DNA of 52,058 bases from Clostridiaceae bacterium (GCA_910575585.1 CAJTGF010000037.1:1-52058); one strand, 5' to 3'. Positions 43,025 to 51,962 are shown, numbered from the stretch's first letter. The notes: generated by a model from the letters alone, not told the origin. Translations and numbers: made by a program.

Positions 43025-43882
43025 ATGGAACATCTATTGGATTCTCAAACTGCTTTATACGGCATCCTGGGCGATCCCGTGTCCCACTGCAGGTCCACCG
43101 TCATGCACAACATGGCCTTTAGCTGCCTGGGCAAAAACGCCGTTTTTCTCGCGTTTTTATGTAATTCCCAGAACATAGCTGAAGTTTTCCAGGCAATTCG
43201 CGCCCTGGATATTAAGGGAGGCAGCATCACTATGCCCGTCAAAAAGCTGGCCATGCCCTTTATGGATTTTATTTCTGAGGAAGCCAGGCTCATTGGCTCC
43301 ATCAATGTCTTTAAAAATGTCAACGGCCGTCTGGAAGGATACAATACAGACGGGCTTGGCGTGGTCCGCTTTCTCCAAAACAAACACATCCCCTTTTCGG
43401 AGAAAACCGTTCTGGCAGGAGCAGGCGGAGCCGGGCGGTCTATCGGTTTCCAACTGGCTTTCCACGGCGCTAAACAGCTGATCATCTGCGACAAAGATCT
43501 GGCTTTGGCCCAGTCATTGGCAGACGCTGTCAACCAGTCCGTTGCCGGCTGTGACGCCAAAGCCTCCCTGGCGGAAGAATCTATACTGTTAAAAGAACTT
43601 GAGGATTCCACTCTCTTCATTGACGCCACACCTTTGGGCATGCCTCCCCTAACGGACCACAGCCTCCTTAACTCCTTTTTAAGTATTCCCAGCCATGTAA
43701 CATTTTTGGATATCTGCTATGAACCTTCCGAGACAAAACTGCTGCGCCTGGCAAGGCAAAACGGCTTCCAGGCTCATAACGGCATCGGTATGCTCCTTCA
43801 TCAGGGCGCGGAAGCGTTTCGTATCTGGACCGGCCAGGAGTTTCCTTTCGAGTATGTAGAAAAAAGAATGGATGCGATCTAA
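43025..43882 (+). CDS. Shikimate-dehydrogenase-family oxidoreductase with altered substrate site
   Basis: An AroE-fold protein of 285 aa. The catalytic Lys 73 and Asp 109 are kept (ITMPVKK, GYNTDGLG), as are the NADP(H) loop GAGGAGRSIGF and the C-terminal MLLHQGAEAFRIWTG. However, the shikimate-binding motif HSxSP reads HCRST (21-25), so the first Ser is Cys and the Pro is Thr, and the family's NVTxPxK is SITMPVK, replacing Asn. It is controlled with a catabolic operon rather than with aromatic biosynthesis, so I infer a degradative paralogue for shikimate, quinate or a related polyol acid. AAAGGAGACG precedes the start. Confidence 0.88.
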   Translation: MEHLLDSQTALYGILGDPVSHCRSTVMHNMAFSCLGKNAVFLAFLCNSQNIAEVFQAIRALDIKGGSITMPVKKLAMPFMDFISEEARLIGSINVFKNVNGRLEGYNTDGLGVVRFLQNKHIPFSEKTVLAGAGGAGRSIGFQLAFHGAKQLIICDKDLALAQSLADAVNQSVAGCDAKASLAEESILLKELEDSTLFIDATPLGMPPLTDHSLLNSFLSIPSHVTFLDICYEPSETKLLRLARQNGFQAHNGIGMLLHQGAEAFRIWTGQEFPFEYVEKRMDAI

Positions 43883-43893
43883 AAAATACATAA

Positions 43894-43935
43894 AAAAGTC
43901 CGGCCAAACTCCACACGAGAGTTGGCCGGACAAAA
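43894..43935. terminator. Bidirectional terminator between the AroE-like gene and tpiA
   Basis: GTCCGGCCAAACTC pairs with GAGAGTTGGCCGGAC (one bulge), with A and T tracts on both sides, between convergent genes. Confidence 0.85.
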
Positions 43936-43959
43936 AGGTCATCTGTCATTTTGGGGTTG

Positions 43960-44712
43960 TTATTTATTGTAGTTGACAATCTTCCCAAAATCAGGCTTCA
44001 GGGAGGCGCCGCCTACCAGTCCGCCGTCAATATCCGCCTGGGCAAACAGCTCCGGAGCGCTTGCCCCTGACACGGAACCGCCGTACTGGATGCGGATCGC
44101 CGCTGCCGTAGCTTCGTCGTAGATCTCGCCGATGCACACACGGATCGCCGCGCATACTTCCTGGGCCTGTTCTGTAGTGGCAACCTTGCCGGTTCCGATG
44201 GCCCAGATAGGTTCATAAGCGATAACCACGGTCTTAGCCTGGTCAGCTGTCACATTCTGGAACGCAATCTTGATCTGCTGGCGAACCCAGTCAATGGTAA
44301 TCCCCTGCTCTCTCTGAGTAAGGGTCTCACCGCAGCAAAGAATGGGAGTGATGCCGTGCTCAAGAGCCTTTAAGACTTTCTTGTTTACGATCTCGTCCGT
44401 CTCCTTAAAGTACTCTCTTCTCTCGGAATGACCGATGATCACGTAGTCCGCACCTGCGTCTTTCAGCATGTTGGGAGAGATCTCGCCTGTATAAGCGCCT
44501 TTCTCCTCATAGTACATATTCTCCGCGCCTACATGGATATTGGTCCCCTTTGCTGCCTCTGCAACAGGGATAATGTCAATGGCCGGCACGCAGAATACCA
44601 CGTCCACATCCTCATTGCCCACCAACGGCTTTAACTCGTTTACCAGCGCAACCGCCTCTGTGGGGGTCATATTCATCTTCCAGTTGCCGGCGATAATTTT
44701 CTTTCTTGCCAT
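43960..44712 (-). CDS. tpiA: Triosephosphate isomerase
   Basis: Interconverts dihydroxyacetone phosphate and glyceraldehyde 3-phosphate. [14 protein letters not shown] has the catalytic Lys, [11 protein letters not shown] the His, [14 protein letters not shown] the Glu, and [15 protein letters not shown] the phosphate loop. 250 aa. The start at 44712 follows GGAGGATAAC. Third gene of gap-pgk-tpi. Confidence 0.97.
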   Translation of the reverse strand: MARKKIIAGNWKMNMTPTEAVALVNELKPLVGNEDVDVVFCVPAIDIIPVAEAAKGTNIHVGAENMYYEEKGAYTGEISPNMLKDAGADYVIIGHSERREYFKETDEIVNKKVLKALEHGITPILCCGETLTQREQGITIDWVRQQIKIAFQNVTADQAKTVVIAYEPIWAIGTGKVATTEQAQEVCAAIRVCIGEIYDEATAAAIRIQYGGSVSGASAPELFAQADIDGGLVGGASLKPDFGKIVNYNK

Positions 44713-44729
44713 GTTATCCTCCATCTGCA

Positions 44730-44752
44730 GGGCCTGGCATGGGCCCAGGCCC
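44730..44752 (-). other. Intercistronic hairpin pgk-tpiA
   Basis: GGGCCTGG pairs with CCAGGCCC in the 74-bp gap between pgk and tpiA; no T-tract, so more likely an mRNA processing or stability element than a terminator. Confidence 0.5.
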
Positions 44753-44786
44753 TCTCTATTGCTTGTCTTATTCTGATAATCTGTAT

Positions 44787-46001
44787 TTATTTGTTGTCAG
44801 CCGCAGCTACGCCTGGCAGCTCCTTGCCCTCTAAGAACTCCAGAGAAGCGCCGCCGCCGGTGGAGATATGGCTCATCTTATCCGCAAAGCCCAGTCTCTT
44901 AACCGCGTTTACGGAATCGCCGCCGCCGATAACCGTGGTAGCGTCGGAAAGCTCCGCAACCGCACGGCATACTTCCAAAGTACCCTCGGCAAAGTTAGAA
45001 AATTCGAATACGCCCATGGGGCCGTTCCAAACAACGGTCTTGGCGCCCTTTAAAGCTTCCTTGTAAGCCTCGATGGTCTTGGGGCCGATGTCGAATCCTG
45101 ACCATCCCGCGTCGATCACGTCAACAACCTTGCGCTCTGTGTCATTGTTAAATTCCTTGCCCTCAACATGGTCAACGGGAAGCAGCAGTTTTACGCCCTT
45201 GTCAGCAGCCTTCTTCACCATCTCCAGAGCATAGTCAAGCTTATCTTCCTCGCACAAGGAATTGCCGATCTCCTGGCCCTGGGCTTTGGCAAATGTATAT
45301 GCCATGCCGCCGCCGATGATCAGAGTGTCAACCTTGTCAAGAAGGTTATTGATCACGTTGATCTTGTCAGATACCTTGGCGCCGCCTAAGATGGCAACGA
45401 AAGGACGTACCGGATTCTCTATGGCCTGACCTAAGAACTTGATCTCTTTCTCCATCAGATAACCCACAACGTTCTCTTTGGTGTACTTTGTCACGCCTAC
45501 GTTGGAGCAGTGAGCTCTGTGGGCAGTACCAAAAGCGTCATTTACAAAAACGCCGCAGTCGCAAAGCTCTGCCAGCTCTTTTGCGTACTGGTCCGCTTTC
45601 TCGTCCTTGCCGTACTTGGTCTCTTCCCCTCTGTAGCGGGTATTCTGAAGCAGCAGCACTTCGCCGTCCTTTAACTCAGCGGCAACCTTCTTTGTCTCCT
45701 CACCCGTAACCTTGGCGTCATCCACAAATTTTACTTCCACGCCCAGTCTCTCCTTCAGAGCAGGGGCAACCGGCGCTAAAGACATCTCCGGAACCGGCTC
45801 TCCCTTGGGCTTGCCAAGATGAGAACAGAGGATCACTCTGGCGCCCTGATCCAAAAGCTTCTTGATGGTAGGAATCGCGCCGTCAATACGGTTGTAATTC
45901 TGGATAACGCCGTCCTTTAACGGTACGTTGAAGTCACAGCGGACTAATACTTTTTTGCCCTGGAGATTGGTCAGATCATCTACGGTCTTTTTATTTAACA
46001 T
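44787..46001 (-). CDS. pgk: Phosphoglycerate kinase
   Basis: Transfers phosphate from 1,3-bisphosphoglycerate to ADP. Substrate-loop [21 protein letters not shown], and the nucleotide-site [18 protein letters not shown] and GGGDSVNAV are conserved. 404 aa from the second ATG (46001), which is better spaced from AAAGGGG than the first. Sits between gap and tpiA. Confidence 0.97.
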   Translation of the reverse strand: MLNKKTVDDLTNLQGKKVLVRCDFNVPLKDGVIQNYNRIDGAIPTIKKLLDQGARVILCSHLGKPKGEPVPEMSLAPVAPALKERLGVEVKFVDDAKVTGEETKKVAAELKDGEVLLLQNTRYRGEETKYGKDEKADQYAKELAELCDCGVFVNDAFGTAHRAHCSNVGVTKYTKENVVGYLMEKEIKFLGQAIENPVRPFVAILGGAKVSDKINVINNLLDKVDTLIIGGGMAYTFAKAQGQEIGNSLCEEDKLDYALEMVKKAADKGVKLLLPVDHVEGKEFNNDTERKVVDVIDAGWSGFDIGPKTIEAYKEALKGAKTVVWNGPMGVFEFSNFAEGTLEVCRAVAELSDATTVIGGGDSVNAVKRLGFADKMSHISTGGGASLEFLEGKELPGVAAADNK

Positions 46002-46065
46002 GGTAATCATGCCCCTTTCAACTTGTCTTTTCTATATGGAAAACGGATTCAATCCTTTCATAAAC

Positions 46066-46093
46066 AAGGGTCCGGTCCACGGACCGGACCCTT
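46066..46093 (-). other. Strong intercistronic hairpin gap-pgk
   Basis: A perfect 12- to 13-bp stem, AAGGGTCCGGTCC with GGACCGGACCCTT, closed by a minimal loop. On the minus strand it is followed by TTGTTTATG, a weak T-tract. Could terminate part of the gap transcripts or stabilise the gap message. Confidence 0.6.
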
Positions 46094-46163
46094 GCCTGGA
46101 TCACTGATACGACTTGTCTGTAACAGCCCGGTATCAGGGCCGTTACGCTTGTCCTGCAAAAAA

Positions 46164-47192
46164 TTACAGTTCAGCGAAGTATTTAATTGTTCTAACCATC
46201 TGGCTGGTGTAGGAGTTCTCATTGTCATACCAGGAAACTACCTGAACCTCATACAAATCGTCAGCAATCTTAGCTACCATAGTCTGGGTTGCATCAAACA
46301 GAGAACCGTATCTCATGCCGATAACGTCAGAGGAAACGATGGGATCCTCGTTGTAGCCGTAGGAATCGGAAGCTGCTGCCTTCATAGCTGCGTTGATGCC
46401 TTCTTTTGTAACATCTGCGCCCTTAACAACTGCGGTTAAGATGGTGGTGGAGCCGGTAGGTACCGGAACACGCTGCGCGGAACCGATCAATTTGCCGTTC
46501 AATTCCGGGATAACCAGGCCGATAGCCTTAGCTGCGCCGGTGGAGTTGGGAACGATGTTAGCAGCGCCTGCTCTTGCTCTTCTCAGATCGCCTTTTCTGT
46601 GAGGTCCGTCAAGAATCATCTGATCGCCTGTGTAAGCATGGATGGTGCTCATGATACCGGACTGGATGGGAGCGTAGTCGTTCAGAGCCTTAGCCATAGG
46701 AGCTAAGCAGTTTGTCGTACAGGAAGCTGCGGAGATAATCGTATCGTCCTTTGTCAGAGTTCCTTCGTTTACGCTAAATACAACTGTTGGCAGATCGTTG
46801 CCGGCCGGAGCGGAGATAACAACCTTCTTTGCGCCTGCGTCGATATGAGCCTGGGATTTTGCCTTGGAGCAGTAGAAACCTGTACACTCCAGAACAACGT
46901 CCACACCAATCTCGCCCCATGGAAGATCGGCAGCATTCTTCTCTGCATAAATCCTGATGGTCTTGCCATCTACGGTGATGGAATCCTCGCCTGCCTCTAC
47001 GGTGTGCAGACCTTCGCCGATACGTCCGGCGTATCCGCCCTGTGCGGTGTCATACTTTAACAAGTGAGCCAGCATCTTGGGATCTGTCAGGTCGTTGATA
47101 GCAACGATCTCATAACCCTCTGCCCCGAACATCTGTCTGAATGCCAGACGTCCAATACGTCCAAAACCATTGATTGCTACTTTTACTGCCAT
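46164..47192 (-). CDS. gapA: Glyceraldehyde-3-phosphate dehydrogenase
   Basis: Glycolytic phosphorylating dehydrogenase. [17 protein letters not shown] is the NAD fold, [15 protein letters not shown] has the catalytic Cys, and [14 protein letters not shown] the C-terminal motif. 342 aa from the chosen ATG (47192); AGGAGGAATGAG lies upstream and the homology starts with [10 protein letters not shown]. First of gap-pgk-tpi. Confidence 0.97.
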   Translation of the reverse strand: MAVKVAINGFGRIGRLAFRQMFGAEGYEIVAINDLTDPKMLAHLLKYDTAQGGYAGRIGEGLHTVEAGEDSITVDGKTIRIYAEKNAADLPWGEIGVDVVLECTGFYCSKAKSQAHIDAGAKKVVISAPAGNDLPTVVFSVNEGTLTKDDTIISAASCTTNCLAPMAKALNDYAPIQSGIMSTIHAYTGDQMILDGPHRKGDLRRARAGAANIVPNSTGAAKAIGLVIPELNGKLIGSAQRVPVPTGSTTILTAVVKGADVTKEGINAAMKAAASDSYGYNEDPIVSSDVIGMRYGSLFDATQTMVAKIADDLYEVQVVSWYDNENSYTSQMVRTIKYFAEL

Positions 47193-47258
47193 AACTCTCA
47201 TTCCTCCTAAAGAATTAATTGAATAGCGATTGTTAAAATCAAATCAACCCCATGTACC

Positions 47259-47287
47259 ATTTTACATAATTTTCCCAGAAATAGCAA
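47259..47287 (-). promoter_or_regulatory. Probable promoter of the gap-pgk-tpi genes
   Basis: Minus strand TTGCTA (47282-47287), 17 bp, TAAAAT (47259-47264), about 70 bp before gapA. Confidence 0.55.
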
Positions 47288-47314
47288 GTAGTTTTTAGAA
47301 ATAAATCATGGAAG

Positions 47315-48982
47315 TCACAGTTCATTTTTAATATACCCTGCCAGATTATATGCATGATCGGAAATTCTCTCCAAATTGCTGATAATGTCTAAAAATATAA
47401 CGCCGGACGAGGGTTCGCACTCTCCGCTGGAAAGACGTTCGATATGCTTTTCACGCAGATCCTCCTCCATGCTGTCCACCTGGTCCTCGTACTGGCTGAC
47501 CTTGCGCACTTCGTCCATGCTTCCGGTCCTTCTGGCCTCGATGGCATGTCCGAAAGACTTAAACACGCTGGCGCTGATCTCCCTTAGATCCGCAATCCCT
47601 GTCTCGGAAAATCCCAGCTTATGATCCACCAGATACCTGGCCGAATCCGCCAGATTCTCCGCGTGGTCGCCTACTCTCTCGATGTCGCTGACGCTGTAGA
47701 ACAGATCATTGACCACCACTTTCTGGTGCTCGGTCAGGGAAAGGTTGTCAATCTTGATCAAATACTCTGTCAGCATCTTCTCCATGGCGTCAATGGTCTT
47801 CTCAACCTTGTACACCTCTTCGATCTCCTCCAGATTCCCTGTGATGATCGCCTCGATTCCGCGCTTTACATTGCCCATGGTGATCTGTCCCATATGGATC
47901 ACTTCCAGAGCCGCCGTCTCCACGGCAAATGCCGGAGATTCAAAAATACGCTCGTCCAGATGCTTTAAGGTAACGGTCTCCTCGTCCTCTGTCTCCTGCT
48001 CCTCCTTGGTCTCTTTCACAAAGATTCCCGACAGCTTCACCAGCTGATCGGCAAACGGAAACAGGATAGCCGTGTTGGTCAGGTTAAACACGGTATGGAA
48101 CATGGAGATCTCCATAGCCGTGATCTCGTGAACAGCCATGGACGGATACAGCATAAACACCGCAAATCCCAAAACGCCGAACACCAATGCACCGATAATA
48201 TTAAAACTTAGATGCATCACTGCTGCCCGCTTTGCCGTCCTGGAACCGCCCATACTGGAAAGCATGGCGGTCACACAGGAACCGATATTCTGTCCCAGCG
48301 TAATGTAAATAGCCGCATTGGTAGTCACCACCCCGTTCAGCGCCAGGGTCTGCAGGATGCCTACGGATGCCGAGGAACTTTGTAACAGGGCTGTCACCAG
48401 GGCGCCGATGAGCATACCCAAAAACGGATTGCCTCCCAGCACCTCAAAAGCCTTGGAAAAAATAGGCGCGTCCGTGTAAGGGGCGATGGAGTCGGACATA
48501 AATTCCAGTCCCATGAACAAAAGCCCCAGTCCTACTAAGATCTCCCCGACCGTGTGATATTTTTGCTTTTTCGAAAACAGGATCATAATAGCCCCGATCC
48601 CAATAAGGAGCGGCGCGTAAAATGCCGGCTTCATCACTTCCATGGCGCTGCCGATCTGACTTAGGGACACGATCCACGCCGTAATGGTGGTGCCGATATT
48701 GGCGCCCATAATAACGCCTACTGCCTGGGTTAGATTTAATACCCCGGCGCTGACAAATCCCACCACCATAACCGTGGTGGCGCCGCTGCTCTGGATAATG
48801 GCGGTTATTACCGCTCCCAGACACACAGCCATAATGCGGTTGTTGGTCAGCATCCCCAAAAACTGACTCATCTTTCCCCCCGCCGATTTCTGCATGCCGT
48901 CGGCCATAATGCTCATGCCGTAAAGGAACATTCCCAGGCCGCCTAAAAACCAAAATAGATTTGATATATCATCGACTGACAT
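47315..48982 (-). CDS. Na/Pi cotransporter family protein with PhoU-like domain
   Basis: Residues about 1-320 carry two inverted NptA-type repeats with the signature QSSGATTVMVVGFV and QSSSASVGILQTLAL, giving about eight membrane helices. The C-terminal 200 residues form a PhoU-like helical domain (SVSDIERVGDHAENLAD and SNLERISDHAYNLA with the ExxxD metal motif). It is predicted to couple sodium to phosphate entry, with PhoU-like regulation. AGGAGG precedes the ATG, and a promoter-like TTGGCA/TATCAT pair (49048-49077) lies upstream. Confidence 0.92.
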   Translation of the reverse strand: MSVDDISNLFWFLGGLGMFLYGMSIMADGMQKSAGGKMSQFLGMLTNNRIMAVCLGAVITAIIQSSGATTVMVVGFVSAGVLNLTQAVGVIMGANIGTTITAWIVSLSQIGSAMEVMKPAFYAPLLIGIGAIMILFSKKQKYHTVGEILVGLGLLFMGLEFMSDSIAPYTDAPIFSKAFEVLGGNPFLGMLIGALVTALLQSSSASVGILQTLALNGVVTTNAAIYITLGQNIGSCVTAMLSSMGGSRTAKRAAVMHLSFNIIGALVFGVLGFAVFMLYPSMAVHEITAMEISMFHTVFNLTNTAILFPFADQLVKLSGIFVKETKEEQETEDEETVTLKHLDERIFESPAFAVETAALEVIHMGQITMGNVKRGIEAIITGNLEEIEEVYKVEKTIDAMEKMLTEYLIKIDNLSLTEHQKVVVNDLFYSVSDIERVGDHAENLADSARYLVDHKLGFSETGIADLREISASVFKSFGHAIEARRTGSMDEVRKVSQYEDQVDSMEEDLREKHIERLSSGECEPSSGVIFLDIISNLERISDHAYNLAGYIKNEL

Positions 48983-49210
48983 ATTTCCCTCCTATATGTA
49001 AGTTTTCCGGTATTTTTATGATCCGGAAAATTCTGCATAACAATTTTATGATACCATATTTATTGATATCTTGCCAAGTCATTTCTGGTTTTCTGCTGAA
49101 TATTGTTAAAATTTTTACAAAACGCTTCTTATATCTGGTAATTGTGACGGCGTTCCTTTATACTATTGACAGAATCGAAAAAAATATTTGTTGACCAGGA
49201 GGAATATTTT

Positions 49211-50008
49211 ATGCTCTGCGATTTTCATCTTCACACAGATTTTTCCGGTGACAGCCACACGCCTGCCGCTGACCAGATAGAAAAAGCCATTTCCCTGGGC
49301 ATGTCCCGCATCTGCGTCACAGACCACTACGATATGGATGTTGTGTCCCCCTGCGATTTTACCCTGGACCTGCCTGCTTATTTTCCCGCCATGGAGCGGC
49401 TGCGTGACGATTACCGCGGCAAGATCGCCATTGAGATCGGCATGGAACTGGGACTGCAAAACCATATCGCCCCCAAGCTTTTGGAGGCTTCCGTTCAGTA
49501 TCCCTTTGACTATATCATCGGTTCCTGCCATTTTATAGACGGACTTGACCCGTATTACCCGGAGTTTTTTCATGACCGAACACAGACCCAAGCTTACCGC
49601 CGCTTTTTTGAGGTTACATTAAGCCGCGTGGAGGCGCTGGACTGTTTTGACTGTCTGGGCCATCTGGACTATGTAGTCCGCTATGGTCCAAGCAAAAACA
49701 GGGATTACCATTACGGCGACTACCAGGACCTGATCGACTCCATTTTAAAGGTACTAATCCAAAAGGGCAAAGCGCTGGAATGTAACACCGGGGGATTTCA
49801 CTATGGACTGGGCCATCCCAATCCCTGTGAGGATATCCTGCACAGGTATCGGGAGCTGGGCGGAGAACTTCTCACCGTCGGCTCTGACGCCCACAGCCCG
49901 GATTATGTGGGATATGATTTTCACCGGACCAGAGCATTGCTGAAAGCCTGCGGATTTTCCCACTATACCGTGTACCATCAGAGAACGCCTATATTTCTTC
50001 CCCTGTAA
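49211..50008 (+). CDS. PHP-family histidinol-phosphatase-like protein
   Basis: 265 aa from the chosen start. DFHLHTDFSGDS, CVTDHYDMD, IGMELGLQ and TVGSDAHSPDYVG are the four metal motifs of HisJ-type PHP phosphatases. It likely removes phosphate from histidinol phosphate or another small substrate; no other his genes are nearby, so the role is open. The start at 49211 follows AGGAGGAATATTTT; the in-frame ATG 45 bases upstream is rejected. Confidence 0.88.
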   Translation: MLCDFHLHTDFSGDSHTPAADQIEKAISLGMSRICVTDHYDMDVVSPCDFTLDLPAYFPAMERLRDDYRGKIAIEIGMELGLQNHIAPKLLEASVQYPFDYIIGSCHFIDGLDPYYPEFFHDRTQTQAYRRFFEVTLSRVEALDCFDCLGHLDYVVRYGPSKNRDYHYGDYQDLIDSILKVLIQKGKALECNTGGFHYGLGHPNPCEDILHRYRELGGELLTVGSDAHSPDYVGYDFHRTRALLKACGFSHYTVYHQRTPIFLPL

Positions 50009-50126
50009 TGCGTTCCATTGATCAGAGGAACATCAGCCGCAAAAGCAGGCAGGCTTTCCGGGAGTATGTATAATTTGATTATGGCAGTCAATACTCTACG
50101 TAAATAAAGAAGAAATGGAGACAGCC

Positions 50127-50753
50127 ATGACCAGGATCCCGAAACATATTGGTATTATTCCGGACGGCAACCGCAGATGGGCCGCAGGAAAAGGATTTGC
50201 AAAAGAGGACGGCTATGAACATGGGATCTCTCCCGGCCTGGAGCTTTACCGCATTTGCAGGGATTTAGGGGTCGGCGAGCTGACCTTCTACGGTTTTACC
50301 GTGGACAACACAAAGCGTCCCTCCAAGCAGCGTCTCGCCTTCTCCGCAGCCTGCGTAAAAGCGGTGGAAGCCCTCTCCCGGGAAAATGCCGCCCTGCTTG
50401 TGCTGGGCAATACAAAGTCCGCCATGTTCCCCGGTGAACTGCTTCCCTACACCGTCAGACATCAGTTTGGCCAGGGCGGAATGAAGATCAACTTTCTGGT
50501 TAATTACAGCTTTGAGTGGGATCTGGGATTCCATCACGGCGCCTTCGGCCCTGTTATGAGGTCTTCGGATGTGTCGCGGGTAGATTTGATTATACGATGG
50601 GGCGGAAGAAGGAGATTGTCAGGATTTTTACCGATTCAGTCGGTATATTCTGATATGTATGTTATTGATGACCTTTGGCCTGATTTTACGGCAAGCCATG
50701 TGCATGATGCTATTGCGTGGTATGGAAAGCAGGATATTACGCTTGGGGGGTAA
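50127..50753 (+). CDS. Divergent cis-prenyltransferase (UppS-like) paralogue
   Basis: 208 aa, shorter than typical UppS (about 240-250). HIGIIPDGNRRWAAGKG keeps the Asp of the P-loop, and VDLIIRWGG then VYSDMYVIDDLWPDF match the C-terminal core. The family's GGE(Q/H)R Glu, a metal ligand in E. coli UppS, is Arg here (GGRRRLSGF), and the SSENW segment is DNTKR. It may act on another substrate or be inactive. The start at 50127 follows GGAG; an ATG 12 bases upstream is an alternative. The last gene before the repeat-rich stretch. Confidence 0.75.
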   Translation: MTRIPKHIGIIPDGNRRWAAGKGFAKEDGYEHGISPGLELYRICRDLGVGELTFYGFTVDNTKRPSKQRLAFSAACVKAVEALSRENAALLVLGNTKSAMFPGELLPYTVRHQFGQGGMKINFLVNYSFEWDLGFHHGAFGPVMRSSDVSRVDLIIRWGGRRRLSGFLPIQSVYSDMYVIDDLWPDFTASHVHDAIAWYGKQDITLGG

Positions 50754-50784
50754 CTGAGTGGATATGGAAAAAGAGTGAAATTGG

Positions 50785-50996
50785 GGGATGGTTGGGGCGG
50801 CGTAGTGGCGGGCCGAAGAGAGAGGCGGTCCCGTCCGGGTTCAGATATGCCGGACATTGCGATGAGCCCAGTAAAGCAGAAAACACTCGGGGTTAGGCCC
50901 TCCTGTTTTCTATGGTCTCATCTCCATGGCATATATTCACCCGGACGGGACCGCCTCTCTCTTCGGCAAATGCAGGGTTCGCTGGCTTAGGTCTGC
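50785..50996 (-). repeat. Hairpin repeat copy 3
   Basis: Full copy, inverted relative to copies 1, 2 and 4. Conserved cores bracket the loop with CCTCCTGTTTTC and GAAAACACTCGG. Arms GAAGAGAGAGGCGGTCCC (50815-50832) and its perfect reverse complement (50947-50964) are 18 bp. The conserved outer flank TTCGCTGGCTTAGGTCTGC lies at its right side, facing the transposase remnant. Confidence 0.88.
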
Positions 50997-51129
50997 TTGC
51001 TTAAATGGTTTCCTGGATGGAAAGGCATTGGCACAATTTGGTAGGAAACATATGCTTGCCTGGTCAGTAATAACATTGGCTAACTGTTACAAACGAAACC
51101 ACCGCCGACTAATGCGTCGCTGCATGAAT

Positions 51130-51475
51130 CTCGAAGTGAATAGTGCTTGATATTCGTGTCAGCGGTTAAAAAATATACTCTTTGTTCACAAATGCCGCCC
51201 GTAAAATTCCTTATGAACTCTCTATTATTATCTGCAATTTTCTCCAACTGCTCACTTTCCCATGCTGTACCAACTTACATGCTGATATATGCGGTGGCTT
51301 CGATATTAGTATATGGATATGATTTTTTTCTACATGACCTGATAATATATCTGCATCATTTATCTGGCATACGTTCGGGTCAATTCCCGTGTCTTTAATG
51401 CAATCTTTCTGGCTAACATGGGCTTTCGATATTTTGTTATCCACACGATATCTTCTTTTTAACCTAAGGTATGGG
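51130..51475 (-). pseudogene. IS200/IS605-type transposase (TnpA) remnant
   Basis: Frame-shifted TnpA sequence on the minus strand: IVWITKYRKPMLARKIA in one frame, then ADILSGHVEKNHIHILIS with the HUH metal motif HIH and KPPHISACKLVQ in another, then WRKLQIIIESS. Family order is preserved, so this is one decayed gene with at least two frameshifts. It lies between two inverted hairpin repeats. The exact outer boundaries are uncertain. Confidence 0.75.
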
Positions 51476-51487
51476 GGTAATCGAAAG

Positions 51488-51530
51488 ATTTCGCCTAGAA
51501 AGCGAGGGTTCTACACCCCCATTATACAGA
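51488..51530. repeat. Foldback at the transposase remnant's 5' side
   Basis: ATGGGGGTAATCG and its partner ACCCCCAT enclose GATTTCGCCTAGAAAGCGAGG. IS200/IS605 elements carry subterminal hairpins of this kind next to tnpA, so it is likely the left end of the decayed element. Confidence 0.5.
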
Positions 51531-51628
51531 CAATAATTGTTTTCTCGGATACTGCAGTCTAACTATCTTTATCATAGCGAAAGGAAATCATTCCCCTGGT
51601 CAGAGACAACATCCAGCCAGCATACACT

Positions 51629-51825
51629 AAGCCAGCGAACCCTGCGTTTGCCCGTGAGAATCCGTCTGCTGTCCGGGTGAATATATGCCATGGAGATGAG
51701 ACCCAAGAAAACAGGAGGGCCCAACCCCGAGTGTTTTCTGCTTTAGGGGCTCATCGCAATGTTTGGCATATCTGAACCCGGACAGCAGACGGATTCTCAT
51801 GGGCCCACCACAACTTCGACCTAAC
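51629..51825 (+). repeat. Hairpin repeat copy 4
   Basis: Full copy. Left flank AAGCCAGCGAACCCTGCGT, arm CGTGAGAATCCGTCTGCT (51653-51670), core GTCCGGGTGAATATATGCC, loop, core GGCATATCTGAACCCGGAC, and arm AGCAGACGGATTCTCATG (51784-51801). The arms pair throughout with one G-U wobble. Arm sequence is unrelated to copies 2 and 3. Confidence 0.88.
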
Positions 51826-51850
51826 TATCCTATCTTCTAAAATAAAACAA

Positions 51851-51878
51851 CGGAAGCCCCACAAAACAGGACTTCCGC
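51851..51878 (-). terminator. Terminator of tRNA-Gly
   Basis: CGGAAGTCC pairs with GGGCTTCCG on the minus strand, followed by TTGTTTTATTTTA just past the tRNA. Confidence 0.75.
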
Positions 51879-51890
51879 TTTTCACAATCA

Positions 51891-51962
51891 AGCGCGAGAC
51901 GGGATTCGAACCCGCGACCCTCGCCTTGGCAAGGCGATACTCCACCACTGAGCCACTCGCGC
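51891..51962 (-). tRNA. tRNA-Gly (anticodon GCC)
   Basis: Acceptor GCGCGAG/CTCGCGC; anticodon loop TTGCCAA in stem TCGCC/GGCGA gives GCC. D-arm and T-arm (GGGTTCGAATCCC) intact. Complements the TCC isoacceptor at 5.2 kb. Confidence 0.94.

Noticed and set aside
50775-50990. 71-residue frame inside hairpin copy 3, and the 98..496 frame over copy 1
   Set aside because: They translate the hairpin repeat in different frames; no ribosome site, and the copies are not open in a common frame.
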